This document shows positions 17,739 to 26,977 of a stretch of DNA of 53,182 nt, one piece after another. The stretch covers positions 1 through 53,182 of the forward strand of contig CAJQSI010000062.1 of NCBI GenBank assembly GCA_905612515.1, given 5' to 3'. This DNA comes from an uncultured Opitutales bacterium. GTDB lineage: Bacteria; Verrucomicrobiota; Verrucomicrobiia; Opitutales; Seribacteraceae. The number at the start of each line of letters is the position of its first letter. Position 1 is the first letter of the stretch. The notes under the pieces were generated by a model that saw only the letters and a list, made by a program, of their open reading frames with translations, was not told the origin of the DNA and made no database searches. The position numbers and the translations under genes were made by a program.

Positions 17739-19276
17739 TAGAATCCTAAAGATTTTGCATTCAAAAGTTCATCGGCAACAAGACGGTCGTCGAATGGGAT
17801 CGAGGTGTACTGAACCTCTTGAAAAGCCTCATGTCCCTTACCTGCAATTAGAACGCAGTCATCTTTATCCGAAGCATCCAGAGCCAAGCTAATAGCCCTT
17901 CGGCGATCATCCACAAAGTTGACTTTAGATCGCTTGGGCAGACCTTTTCTCATGTCGCGAAAAATTTCATCCTGCGGTTCAGTCCGAGGATTGTCGGAAG
18001 TAGCCCAGGATTCGTCCGCACCTGCAGAAGCCACTCGAGTCATTTCCATTCTCTTGCCTCTATCTCGATCACCTCCGCAGCCAAAAACTAGATGGAGTTT
18101 CCCTTGTGTAAATTCTCGCAACATACCAAGTGCATTGCGGAGCGCATCCGGCGAATGAGCATAATCAACCAACACCTTGTAGGGTTGACCCCTCTCAATT
18201 GGTTCCATCCGACCATCCACACCGTTGAATGTACCTACCTTGTGAACGACCTTTGAAACAGAAAAGCCCATTGCGTAAACAATTGCCAGACTCGCTGCTA
18301 TGTTCATTACGTTGTAACGGCCCAGCATCGGGCTTCGGGTAACTATTGAACCCTCGGGACAATCCAGAACAAATTCCGTACCTTCGGGGGACAAAGATAT
18401 ATCCCTGACGCGAAAATCACTTTGAGGGGCTTCACCAAAGGTAATGCTTCGAACTTGAGTGGGAATCTCTTCAAGCAATCTTTTACCGTAAGGACAATCG
18501 CCATTGATAACGGCCACTTTCGGCAGTGAGGCGTTGTCACCATTGAAAATTCTCCTTTTTTCAGAAAAATAGTCCTCCATCGTACCGTGGTAATCTAGGT
18601 GATCGCGGCTCAAGTTTAGAAAGGCCGCCACTTCTATGGATAGTCCATTCACGCGAGATTGATGAATACCGTGCGAACTCACTTCCATGACTGCCTCCGA
18701 ACAACCCGCCGCCAACATACTGCGCAGCATCGCATATAAATCGGCCGATTCCGGGGTGGTCTTGAAAGATGGAATTTCTCTGTCTCCCAAATGGTATTTA
18801 ACAGTTCCGACCAGTCCAACCGGACGCCCTGGTCGCTCCATCAGATGGCGACTCAAGGCAGTAACGGTCGTCTTTCCGTTAGTGCCGGTTATTCCCGAAA
18901 CACGTAAAGTCTTATCGGGCCATCCATGGTAACGACGAGCAAAACGAGCCAATGCTTTTCGAGCGTCGGACACACGTAGGGAAGCGACCCCTGAATGTTC
19001 AACGTGATCCAGACCGGTTACGATCCCCGCGGCGCCACGGTCAACAGCTTCCTGTATGTGAGTGTTTCCATCTACGCGAGAACCCGAGAATGCGAAAAAG
19101 AGAGATCCGGGAGAAACTCGCCGACTATCGGTTACTAGATCGCTGATCAGGCAACTCGAATTACCCCTCAAATCGCAGTCCGTGTCCGGCATAAGTTCTC
19201 CCAATGGCATGATCCCGCGCATTCGCTCGCGGAAGTCAGTCGCTGGGTCGGTGATTTGGTCAGGTTGCGTTTTCAT
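17738..19276 (-). CDS. murE: MurE, meso-diaminopimelate-adding ligase (512 aa)
   Basis: Adds the third residue of the stem peptide. Marks: DSRRVSPGSLFFAFSG (50-65), ATP loop GITGTNGKTTVTAL (128-141), EVSSHGIHQSRVNG (198-211), NLSRDHLDYHGTMEDY, and YNVMNIAASLA. The substrate loop reads SDNPRTE with DNPR at 428-431, which in this family goes with meso-diaminopimelate rather than L-lysine. The cell wall should therefore be of the meso-DAP type, as expected in a Gram-negative lineage. It follows ftsI by 26 bases. Confidence 0.96.
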   Translation of the reverse strand: MKTQPDQITDPATDFRERMRGIMPLGELMPDTDCDLRGNSSCLISDLVTDSRRVSPGSLFFAFSGSRVDGNTHIQEAVDRGAAGIVTGLDHVEHSGVASLRVSDARKALARFARRYHGWPDKTLRVSGITGTNGKTTVTALSRHLMERPGRPVGLVGTVKYHLGDREIPSFKTTPESADLYAMLRSMLAAGCSEAVMEVSSHGIHQSRVNGLSIEVAAFLNLSRDHLDYHGTMEDYFSEKRRIFNGDNASLPKVAVINGDCPYGKRLLEEIPTQVRSITFGEAPQSDFRVRDISLSPEGTEFVLDCPEGSIVTRSPMLGRYNVMNIAASLAIVYAMGFSVSKVVHKVGTFNGVDGRMEPIERGQPYKVLVDYAHSPDALRNALGMLREFTQGKLHLVFGCGGDRDRGKRMEMTRVASAGADESWATSDNPRTEPQDEIFRDMRKGLPKRSKVNFVDDRRRAISLALDASDKDDCVLIAGKGHEAFQEVQYTSIPFDDRLVADELLNAKSLGF

Positions 19277-19302
19277 GATCAGATCAGTTTATCTTGTAAA
19301 CC

Positions 19303-21096
19303 CTACAAGGCTCGCGCCCTTCTGTTTTGCATTGTGGCCAATTCTTCATCGGTTTGATTTGGTCTTACGCCCAAGTAGCCAATAACCTCCTTTGCCACTC
19401 GTTGAAAAGCGGGACCCGCCACACTGCCTCCATAACCTATCCGACCCGGTTTCATCTTTGGTTCATCAACGATCACGGAAATTACGATTCGAGGATCGTT
19501 TGCAGGAAGGAAACCAACGAATGAGGCAATGTGGTGGCGATTTGAGTATTGTCCTTCAATTATTTTTTTAGTCGTCCCTGTTTTACCTGCTACTAGATAG
19601 CCTTTGATTTTAGCTCTTTTAGCAGTTCCCTCGGATACGACTTTTGCGAGCATACCCGTTAAGTTTTTTGCCACTTCCGTTCGCAGCACCCTTCGAATGC
19701 TTCTTGGCTTGAATTCAACAACCGTTTTTCCTTCAGAATCATACACCCTCCTAACCACTTGGGGCTTCATCAAAATCCCGTTACTCGCCACTGCCGACAT
19801 AGCCGAGTGCATTTGCATTGGAGTGACGCTTATTGCGTGCCCCATAGGCATCCTAGTAATCGTTAATCCATCCCAGCGTTTTGGGTGATGAAGCGTACCT
19901 CTCCGTTCGCCCCTGAATCCCACACCCGTCCTGGCTCCGAAACCAAAACTCTTGCAGTACTCGTAAAATCTACTTGCCCCAAGCATTATACCGAGTTGAG
20001 CCGCTCCCCTGTTGCTGGAATGGACAACTACCTCCTCAACGCTTATTTTACCTAAAGGATGATCATCTCTAGGTAGGCGATACTTCCTACTTCCACGCAT
20101 CGTGATCGAAGTTGAGCAATCGATGATACTTTCTCCCGTAACTAAGTTTTCATTCATTGCCCCTCCGGCGGCTACGATCTTAAATACCGAACCCGGTTCA
20201 TAAACATCGGTTATGGTGCGGTTTCGTAGATTCCCCATCTCATATTTGTTGAATTTATTGGGATCGAAATCTGGTGCATTTGCCATGGCCAACACGTATC
20301 CCGTAGATGGTTCGCTTACTATAATGCAAGCACTCATCGGGTTGTACTCCTCCACAACCGAAGCCAACTCGCGCTCCACAATGTCCTGAATCATCCTATC
20401 GATGCTCAGTTCCACGTTCAGTCCATCTTCCGACGGAACTTCCCTGGTACGGTATTGCAACAATTCCCGACGACGACCATCTCTCTCCCACTCACGCCAT
20501 CCCGCTTGACCTCTTAAGTAATAATCAACCGTCTTCTCAACACCCATTGAAGGGATGCCTTCCTTGTTCACAAAACCAATTACGTGTGAAGCTAGTTTGT
20601 TTCCCGGGTAAAGTCGTGAATGCTTAAAGTTTCCATACACTCCTTTGATTTCGAGTTCCATCAATCGCCGGTAAACATCCTCCTCCACGTCATCGGCTAT
20701 CTTTGTCCAGCGAATAGGGCGAACCTCCCCACTGAATTCATTACCCGGACGAGTCTTATTTGAAAAGGCCTTGATAATTTCTTGCTCTGAGATTTGCAAT
20801 AATTCAGCCAGCTTAGAAACTTTAATAAGATCTATGTCCTGAGCTGCTTGTGGATCCACTCCCACTTCGACTAAGGAACGAGTCGTAGCGAATAAATTCC
20901 CCTTAGCGTCAACGATGTCGCCACGACGAGCCAGAAGAACTGAAAAGTTTTGGCGGGCATTCTGAGCCGAGTCTCTCAGTGCGTCACCCTTAACTACCTG
21001 CAGGTAAACAAGTCGACCGGCAAGAGAACAGAAAACACAAGTTATTGCAGCAAAGACCAAATAGCACCGACATGGACTGAGAAATGCGCTTCTCAC
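19303..21096 (-). CDS. ftsI: FtsI/PBP3-like class B penicillin-binding protein (597 aa)
   Basis: Septal transpeptidase partner of FtsW, anchored by one N-terminal membrane segment (about 11-33). The pedestal domain begins with RRGDIVDAKGNLFATT (58-73). The transpeptidase domain has all three active-site motifs: SxxK at Ser303-Lys306 (EPGSVFKI), SxN at Ser360-Asn362 (VHSSNRGA) and KTG at 505-507 (VAGKTGTTKK). Length is normal. It overlaps the ftsL-like gene by 4 bases. No PASTA domains are visible at the C-terminus. Confidence 0.95.
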   Translation of the reverse strand: MRSAFLSPCRCYLVFAAITCVFCSLAGRLVYLQVVKGDALRDSAQNARQNFSVLLARRGDIVDAKGNLFATTRSLVEVGVDPQAAQDIDLIKVSKLAELLQISEQEIIKAFSNKTRPGNEFSGEVRPIRWTKIADDVEEDVYRRLMELEIKGVYGNFKHSRLYPGNKLASHVIGFVNKEGIPSMGVEKTVDYYLRGQAGWREWERDGRRRELLQYRTREVPSEDGLNVELSIDRMIQDIVERELASVVEEYNPMSACIIVSEPSTGYVLAMANAPDFDPNKFNKYEMGNLRNRTITDVYEPGSVFKIVAAGGAMNENLVTGESIIDCSTSITMRGSRKYRLPRDDHPLGKISVEEVVVHSSNRGAAQLGIMLGASRFYEYCKSFGFGARTGVGFRGERRGTLHHPKRWDGLTITRMPMGHAISVTPMQMHSAMSAVASNGILMKPQVVRRVYDSEGKTVVEFKPRSIRRVLRTEVAKNLTGMLAKVVSEGTAKRAKIKGYLVAGKTGTTKKIIEGQYSNRHHIASFVGFLPANDPRIVISVIVDEPKMKPGRIGYGGSVAGPAFQRVAKEVIGYLGVRPNQTDEELATMQNRRARAL

Positions 21097-21467
21097 TGCA
21101 CGAAATTCCCCACAAGTGTTCTTTGTCGTGGTGAAGCAATAGACGAATCATCAGGAGAGAGGCGTCTTTTCATCTCGTCCTTGGTAATATAAAATTGATT
21201 CGAGACCGGTGGCATCGAAAGCCTACCTTGTACCAATGCGGCCAAACGCGTTGGTCTCATCGAAGCTGACCTTTGGCCACGTAGTGCTCTTAATCTGCGG
21301 TTAACTTTTTCACGTTCGTCCTCTAATAGACCGCAAGTGGAAGCATTTTCGGATATTTCCATCCTCAGCCATACGATGCCAAGTGAACAAAAGCCAAATA
21401 CTGCAAGGGAAAACAGGCTTGCCACCGCACCAAAACGTGTAAAACGCCTATCCTTCGCCTTCGCCAT
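21093..21467 (-). CDS. ftsL: FtsL-like small bitopic division protein (124 aa)
   Basis: Short protein with a basic cytoplasmic tail (1-12), one membrane segment (about 13-35) and a periplasmic helix rich in Glu, Arg and Leu (ENASTCGLLEDEREKVNRRL) that could form a coiled coil. FtsL is poorly conserved in sequence, so the call rests on topology, size and position between rsmH and ftsI, where ftsL lies in most dcw clusters. Its ATG shares one base with the rsmH stop, and its end overlaps ftsI by 4 bases. Confidence 0.7.
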   Translation of the reverse strand: MAKAKDRRFTRFGAVASLFSLAVFGFCSLGIVWLRMEISENASTCGLLEDEREKVNRRLRALRGQRSASMRPTRLAALVQGRLSMPPVSNQFYITKDEMKRRLSPDDSSIASPRQRTLVGNFVQ

Positions 21468-22438
21468 CAGAGTTCAGGTTGCGCAACCTTTTGGAGCACT
21501 CGCATACGAGCAGACCGACTTCTCGTATTCCGCTCGACCTCCTCAGCGGTCGGTTTCACGGCCTTGGTCGAAGTTAGCTTCGCGTAGGCAACGCGTTCGT
21601 GAATTGAACGAGAATCACGACGATGCTCTGGCCTACCCGCCATTCGCCGCATGAAGCGCTTTACGATACGGTCCTCAAGAGAGTGAAAAGCGATCACCAC
21701 TAGAAATCCACCCGACTTCAATGCTCGAAACGCCTTTGGCAATGCCACGGCAATGGCTTCCAGTTCGCCATTGATAGCAATTCGAATACCTTGAAAAGTT
21801 TTTGTAGCAGGATGCATGCGAGGCTTTCGACCTGTGTGGCCAATGGCTCGAGACACCACTTCCGCTGCACTTACCGTTCGTTGTAGCTTGCCCGTTCCGC
21901 GGGCATCTAAAATTGCATTCACCACGCGATTCCAGCGACGCTCTTCCCCATATTCGCGAACCGCTCGAACAAGACTTTCCCGAGTTGCTGTTTCCATAAA
22001 ATCTGCAGCGCTCTGCCCTTCACGCGGATTCAAACGCATATCAAGAGGTGCATCGAGCCTGAATGAAAAACCTTTCTCCGCTTCCGCCAACTGGAAGGAC
22101 GAGATACCCAAATCGAAGAGAACTCCGTCAAACTCGCCTTCCGAACTTGCCTCGTCCAAACGCTGAAAGCTCAGATCGCAAAACCGAAAACGCTCACCGT
22201 ATTCTTCCGCAAGTGGTTCGGCTCTTGTGCCTGCGTCGGGGTCACAATCGAGAGAGACTACTTCAGCATCCTCGGAAGAGTCGAGCAGGCCCCGCGTGTG
22301 GCCTCCGCCGCCGAACGTACAATCCAAATAGCGTTTTGAAGGACCGGGGGCAAGAGCCTCCAGTGCCTCGTCTAGAAGTACTGGTATATGCCTCACCTTT
22401 GAAGGAGCGCAGACGAACTCAGCCGTGCCGCAAAACAT
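21467..22438 (-). CDS. rsmH: RsmH (MraW), 16S rRNA m4C1402 methyltransferase (323 aa)
   Basis: SAM-dependent N4-methyltransferase acting on C1402 of 16S rRNA. Family marks are RHIPVLLDEALEAL, DCTFGGGGHTRGLL (SAM loop), FDLGISSFQLAEAEKGFSF, PLDMRLN, RIAINGELEAI, and near the end VIAFHSLEDRIVK. The annotated ATG at 22438 gives 14 residues before the usual family start; a GTG at 22396 (VRHIPVLL) is a plausible alternative. It is second in the dcw cluster but separated from mraZ by 210 bases with no gene. Confidence 0.95.
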   Translation of the reverse strand: MFCGTAEFVCAPSKVRHIPVLLDEALEALAPGPSKRYLDCTFGGGGHTRGLLDSSEDAEVVSLDCDPDAGTRAEPLAEEYGERFRFCDLSFQRLDEASSEGEFDGVLFDLGISSFQLAEAEKGFSFRLDAPLDMRLNPREGQSAADFMETATRESLVRAVREYGEERRWNRVVNAILDARGTGKLQRTVSAAEVVSRAIGHTGRKPRMHPATKTFQGIRIAINGELEAIAVALPKAFRALKSGGFLVVIAFHSLEDRIVKRFMRRMAGRPEHRRDSRSIHERVAYAKLTSTKAVKPTAEEVERNTRSRSARMRVLQKVAQPEL

Positions 22439-22648
22439 TTAATATCCGTGATTAGGTTCCGAATGCTTACAGTTTGCGCCCTCCAGGCGCCAATTGGGGG
22501 GTAAAAAGTGGGGCGGAGCATGCACGGGGCAAAAGAAGGCAATGCGAAAATGAATCGATGACGCGAGGAACCTGAGAAAGAAACGCACCAAACTCCCCTT
22601 CCAAAGACGGAAATCCCCAAAACCGTCGTGTATGAAAAAGTGCGGATC

Positions 22649-23095
22649 TCATAATCCCAGGTCCCTCATCGCATCGAAAAACGTTCGTTCGGAAGCTTGA
22701 TCGCGAGCCGAGTAACGGCCCTCCCCCCAAACGGCAAAGGCTGAAAAGTTGCCGACCAACACGGCTTTTTTGCGAATGTCCGCATGACCCAGCAACTTGT
22801 CGTTCAAGTTGATTCGCCCCTGTTTGTCGCAACCAAATGAATGCGCCTTTGAAAAAAGTTCCATCAAGAGAGCTTGGGCTCTCGCATCGCTCATGCTGGC
22901 CTCCGCCACCTTCTCCTCCAATCGAGCCACCATCTTTGGCGGATAAACGGTCACGTACCCCCCCGGATTCGGGAGTGCTAGATAAGTGTTTTCCCCGCCC
23001 TCGATACGCCATTTCGAAGGAATGGTGATACGACCTTTGTCGTCCACCGAATGAACGAATTCCCCAACGAAAAAACTGACGGCTGAATTGTCCAA
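22649..23095 (-). CDS. mraZ: MraZ, transcriptional regulator of the dcw operon (148 aa)
   Basis: Small DNA-binding protein with two AbrB/SpoVT-like halves. The first half has VGEFVHSVDDKGRITIPSKWR and the second has FGCDKQGRINLNDKLLGHA, the matching DxxGR motif. MraZ proteins bind TGGGN repeats in front of their own gene and usually repress the operon; such repeats are present here at 23111-23155. The best start is a TTG at 23095; no in-frame ATG precedes the conserved region. The coding region thus begins only 16 bases after the last box. It is the first gene of the dcw cluster. Confidence 0.93.
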   Translation of the reverse strand: MDNSAVSFFVGEFVHSVDDKGRITIPSKWRIEGGENTYLALPNPGGYVTVYPPKMVARLEEKVAEASMSDARAQALLMELFSKAHSFGCDKQGRINLNDKLLGHADIRKKAVLVGNFSAFAVWGEGRYSARDQASERTFFDAMRDLGL

Positions 23096-23410
23096 GAGAT
23101 CTCACTTTCTATCCACTGTGTTCCATTTCACCCCATTTCTTGACAATTTCTCCCACTACCGTCAAGCGATTTTGCAAAACAATTGCATTTTAATCCTTCC
23201 AGTATTTTCATTAAACACTTTACTACAATTACTTAGGTGGATATTAAGTAGGAATAAAAAATTTAAAACCGATGTTATAATTTCAGCCGTGTTCCCCACT
23301 TCACTGCAGAGAACTGCTCAAACGGCACCATTTGCTCTTCCATTGAGGAACTGTGACGAAAGTCATCTCCGACTTGTAAACGGGAGCAAAATCAGAACAA
23401 TCAAGGAAAA
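23096..23410. other. Divergent intergenic region between mraZ and tlyA (315 bp)
   Basis: The region holds no credible gene. On the mraZ side is the MraZ-box array. The middle (about 23166-23282) is markedly AT-rich and contains the palindrome TTTTGCAAAA near 23170. A perfect TATAAT lies on the plus strand at 23276-23281 and could be the -10 of tlyA, giving a leader of about 120 bases, but no -35 consensus precedes it at 17 bases. Assignment of the tlyA promoter is therefore weak. Confidence 0.5.
23106..23155 (-). promoter_or_regulatory. MraZ-box operator array upstream of mraZ
   Basis: Read on the minus strand, five 10-base units follow each other exactly: TGGGAGAAAT, TGTCAAGAAA, TGGGGTGAAA, TGGAACACAG and TGGATAGAAA. 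Each starts with a TGG-like box (23155, 23145, 23135, 23125, 23115) and a 5-base spacer. This is the TGGGN-N5 arrangement known for MraZ operators; the second unit (TGTCA) is degenerate. A TTGAC that could be a -35 element lies just upstream at 23165-23161, so bound MraZ would cover the likely promoter core. No good -10 hexamer was found. Confidence 0.75.
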
Positions 23411-24166
23411 GTGAAAATCAAAAGAACAAGAGCCGACGAGCTTATCCTTGACCTCGGACTATGCGAAAGCCGCACCCAAGCCAAAGCCCTGATACTAGGA
23501 GGGAAGGTTTGGATCGGGACCGAACGGGTGGACAAACCCGGACGCCTTCTCCCCGAAGACGCCGAAGTGAGAGTCGAAACGCCTCCTCCCTATGTGGGAC
23601 GAGGTGGAGAAAAGCTACGGGGGTTCCTCGACGAGTTTCCTCTAACCATCAAGGGAGTCGACGTTCTGGACCTTGGGGCATCTACGGGAGGTTTCACCGA
23701 TTGCCTGCTGCAGGCGGGGGCAACATCGGCGACCTGCCTCGACGTAGGACACGGACAGCTCCATTACAAGCTTCGTCAAGACAAACGTGTGACCAACATA
23801 GAGCGCACGAATTTGCGTAACATACAACCCGGCGATCTCCCTATGGACCAATACCCTATCATCGTAATGGACCTATCCTTCATCTCCCTTCGCAAAGTCA
23901 TCGTCGCCGCATGGGCCTTTCTCAGCGAAGGTGGACACCTCATCGCCCTCGCCAAGCCGCAGTTCGAAGCAACCAAGAAGGAGGCAGACCGAGGAAAAGG
24001 AGTAATACGAGACGAGGAAGTTCGCGCGCGTACTTTAGAAGAAGTAAAAACCTTCGTTGCGAAAAACCTTCCCGACGCCCAGCTTTTCGCCGAAACCGAA
24101 TCCCCTCTCAGAGGAGCGGAAGGCAATGTCGAATACTTCTTGGGCTGGAAGAATAACCGGAAGTGA
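23411..24166 (+). CDS. tlyA: TlyA-family rRNA 2'-O-methyltransferase, S4 domain plus FtsJ-like domain (251 aa)
   Basis: An N-terminal S4 RNA-binding domain (about 3-62; [24 protein letters not shown]) is followed by an FtsJ-like methylase domain. The SAM loop is [18 protein letters not shown]. Catalytic tetrad residues of this fold can be traced: Lys in GRGGEKLRG, Asp in VMDLSFISL, Lys in ALAKPQFE and Glu in NVEYFLG. TlyA proteins methylate ribose in rRNA and were first called hemolysins. The start is GTG with AAGGA just upstream, one of the few clear ribosome-binding sites here. It diverges from mraZ and converges on the next gene. Confidence 0.92.
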   Translation: MKIKRTRADELILDLGLCESRTQAKALILGGKVWIGTERVDKPGRLLPEDAEVRVETPPPYVGRGGEKLRGFLDEFPLTIKGVDVLDLGASTGGFTDCLLQAGATSATCLDVGHGQLHYKLRQDKRVTNIERTNLRNIQPGDLPMDQYPIIVMDLSFISLRKVIVAAWAFLSEGGHLIALAKPQFEATKKEADRGKGVIRDEEVRARTLEEVKTFVAKNLPDAQLFAETESPLRGAEGNVEYFLGWKNNRK

Positions 24167-24195
24167 TAGCCATCCGGCAGCTACCCGTTTTCTGA

Positions 24196-26883
24196 TTACT
24201 CTTCCGAGCCTGCGGCGACAAGATCGCCGATAATACGGTCGCGGGCTTCTTCGGCTCTTGCGGACTGCAGGTCTTCGAGACGGTCGTCGACGGATGCGTC
24301 GGAATGCTCCAGCTTCTTTACGTAGGCTCGCTTAAGGCGAGCGAAGGTGACGAGGTTTTCGGTTCTTTCGAGTTCCTTCCAACCTGCACCTATTTCGAGG
24401 TCTAAAGCCTTATCCACGACTTGCTGAGCCAAGCTTCGCTCGGCATTAAGCTCGCCCCGCTCTTCCCGAAGGTTTTCCAAGAGGAGATCGATTTCCTTTT
24501 TGCGAGCCGTGTCTACAGTGGTTGCATTTTCATCCCCCGTCTCCTTCTTCACAATGTCTTCTCGCTCGCCTTCCAGCTTGCGTTGCTTGGCGTCCGACCT
24601 GCGTGAGCGACCATCGTAGGAAGCGCTAACGCTTTGTGAGTTCTTGGCCTTGAGGGAAACGATTCTAGCTTTTTTCGACAAGGCGGCGGCAACCGAGGCG
24701 TCGTCGGACTCCAAAGCATTCGTCAACTTGTCGGTAGCTTCGGAAAAAGCTTTAGCCCGAACATCCTTCCCATACTCCCGATAGAGGAGGCGAAAGGAAG
24801 CATTCTCATACTTGCCTGGACCAGCTGGGGAATGACCATCGAGAATGAAGACGACGTAACTGTCTCGAGCCTTACGAACGGACGGGGTAAAGAAACGACG
24901 TTCATTGAGGGCGGCAACCTCCTCGAGAGGTTGTTTGCCGGAACGATTCTCGGATGGTCTCTTCTCCAGCCCGAGGACATGGGATTGGAGAGCCATTTCT
25001 TTTTCGGTAAAGGAAATCGACCGGGAGGAACTGCCTTTTTCCTTGATAAGCTGAGTAATCTCGGGTGATTGGCGAAACTGAGGATACGGCTTGTATTTGC
25101 TTTTGAGACGGTTTCCTTTTTGATTCAATTCGTCGAGAAACTCGATTGCGTTTTCACGCGCAATTTCCATGGCCTCGCGTTCGGCGTCCAAGCGATTCTC
25201 CTCCTTGACCCGTTCTAGAATCTCCGCCCGAACTTCCTCGAAGGTAACCTCGGGAGCTAAGAAGGTGGCATTGGCATCGAGCAGTGCTAGAGAAGCATTG
25301 CTTTCCGCGGACAAGTTCGCCGTGGCGTTTGTGTCGGCAGTGATGCTGTTCAAGTTGGCATCGGCGACGACGGAAGCGTTTGATTCCGCAGTGGCGTTGG
25401 CTTCACCCTTCGGACCCGCCTTGCCATCGGGACCGGGCTGTCCTTTGGTCGCGTTGCCTTCTTTTAAGACAGGGGCAGGCGGCGGAAGAGGTTGTGGTTG
25501 AAATTCCGCCTTATTGGACTCGAAGTAGCGCCGAAGCCTATCCTCGGTTGGTTCTGAAGTGGGTGGCAGATAATCGTTCATTGCGAATGTGACGGCAGTG
25601 GCGATGGTGCGAACAGGTTCCTGAAACATGGGGTCATCTTTGCGTTCCTCATGAAAGGTCTGTAGGCGAAGGGACAAATCACCCGAAACGACAAGGGCGG
25701 AGGAGGGAGTCGTGATGCTCGGGATGGCGGAGGGCAGTTGATCTTCGTCCAAAGTGAAGGCCAAGCTGGCATTGCCATCAGCTTCGGAGGCAAAGCCTAG
25801 CTCCGCCTTTTTGATGGCCGCCAAGAGGTTGTCTCGAGTGGCGGTGAGATTGCCTGCAGCGCCGAGAAGAACTTCCGTCAAAGTCGAATTCGAATCGACG
25901 TGCTTTTCGCGAAACTCGACATCGAGAACCTTGCCGCCCGAACGGAGGGTCAAGCGATCCTTGGGCTTGGGCTGCTCTTTAAGATTAAGGGTAGCAAAGG
26001 GCGGAACGGGCAGATCCAGATCCTCGGAAGAAAGGGTAAGTCCGTCGATGTCCCAAGACAGTTCTTCGCCAAACATATCCCAGCGGGCTTCATCACGAAG
26101 AGCAAAGCCTGCGGCAGCAAGGGTCTCCTCCGCCTTGGCCGCCCGGAAGTAGGAATAAAGTATGCCTTCCACGGCGCTTTTTCTGACTCCGCGATTGCGA
26201 CTGACGACTTCGAATGCGCGGGAACGATTGGCATCGTCTACAAGACGTGGGTCGATCTTGGCCAAAAAGCGGAAATAGGCATTGTTCACATCGGAGCCTT
26301 GGGCCTCGGGAGGGAGCAGCCCCCATTGATCGGCCAAATGGTCGAGGGCCACCTTCGCCTTGAAGGAACCTTCGGAGAAATCACGGTCGGCTGCGTTTTG
26401 TTCCGCGATCAGACGAGCTTTCTGGTCTCGTGGCAAATACGCCCAATTGTTCATAACGTAGTTTATGCGCTGAAACTCCGAGGATAGAGACTGCTGAAGC
26501 TGTTGCCGAAATTCCTCGGGGAGTTCGCCGAGACGGTTCTGCATTTCCATGTACCTGCTCATGAGTGCACGTTGATTCTGTTGCGGGATCTCCGGATAAA
26601 ACCGGTTTTCCGCCTCATCCATGACCTTGGATGAAGGAACGATGATCGCTCCAAAGTCGGCCGCGACTCGATGAGATACCTCCAAAGTGCCGTAAACGTC
26701 GGGGTCGTTCAGGTCACGATCGTAGTAGACTTGACGATTCCGAGACTCGTCGGGCAAAAGATCAAAGATCGAAGAGCCTTGAGAAAGGTACAGCACGAAA
26801 GAAACGACGATGATGAGAAGCAGCAAGGAGAACAAGACCTTGCCCAACTTCCCACTAATCAGGTTTTGCAAAGCGGTAATCAT
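24196..26883 (-). CDS. Membrane-anchored SurA/PpiD-like periplasmic protein with low-complexity insert (895 aa)
   Basis: The N-terminus (MITALQNLISGKLGKVLFSLLLLIIVV) is a single membrane anchor like that of PpiD, followed by about 230 residues of helical sequence similar in style to SurA_N domains (PEIPQQNQRALMSRYMEMQ). No clear PpiC-type isomerase signature was found. Residues about 470-545 are a low-complexity insert with a short collagen-like run (KGQPGPDGKAGPKGE) and many Asn-Ala-Thr/Ser units. The C-terminal third is strongly charged and helical. It is most likely an envelope folding factor anchored in the inner membrane; the family call is tentative. It is the last gene of a minus-strand run and converges with tlyA. 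Confidence 0.6.
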   Translation of the reverse strand: MITALQNLISGKLGKVLFSLLLLIIVVSFVLYLSQGSSIFDLLPDESRNRQVYYDRDLNDPDVYGTLEVSHRVAADFGAIIVPSSKVMDEAENRFYPEIPQQNQRALMSRYMEMQNRLGELPEEFRQQLQQSLSSEFQRINYVMNNWAYLPRDQKARLIAEQNAADRDFSEGSFKAKVALDHLADQWGLLPPEAQGSDVNNAYFRFLAKIDPRLVDDANRSRAFEVVSRNRGVRKSAVEGILYSYFRAAKAEETLAAAGFALRDEARWDMFGEELSWDIDGLTLSSEDLDLPVPPFATLNLKEQPKPKDRLTLRSGGKVLDVEFREKHVDSNSTLTEVLLGAAGNLTATRDNLLAAIKKAELGFASEADGNASLAFTLDEDQLPSAIPSITTPSSALVVSGDLSLRLQTFHEERKDDPMFQEPVRTIATAVTFAMNDYLPPTSEPTEDRLRRYFESNKAEFQPQPLPPPAPVLKEGNATKGQPGPDGKAGPKGEANATAESNASVVADANLNSITADTNATANLSAESNASLALLDANATFLAPEVTFEEVRAEILERVKEENRLDAEREAMEIARENAIEFLDELNQKGNRLKSKYKPYPQFRQSPEITQLIKEKGSSSRSISFTEKEMALQSHVLGLEKRPSENRSGKQPLEEVAALNERRFFTPSVRKARDSYVVFILDGHSPAGPGKYENASFRLLYREYGKDVRAKAFSEATDKLTNALESDDASVAAALSKKARIVSLKAKNSQSVSASYDGRSRRSDAKQRKLEGEREDIVKKETGDENATTVDTARKKEIDLLLENLREERGELNAERSLAQQVVDKALDLEIGAGWKELERTENLVTFARLKRAYVKKLEHSDASVDDRLEDLQSARAEEARDRIIGDLVAAGSEE

Positions 26884-26977
26884 AACGGAGATGAGGGAAA
26901 AAAGGGCTTCATCATGCCTAAAGCGGGACGCAAGTCAACCACGGCTAACGTTACGTACGCATCTACGGTCGACCTAT

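Noticed and set aside
24157-24177. CCGGA/TCCGG stem at the end of tlyA as a terminator
   Set aside because: Only 5 bp, with no T-tract directly after it.
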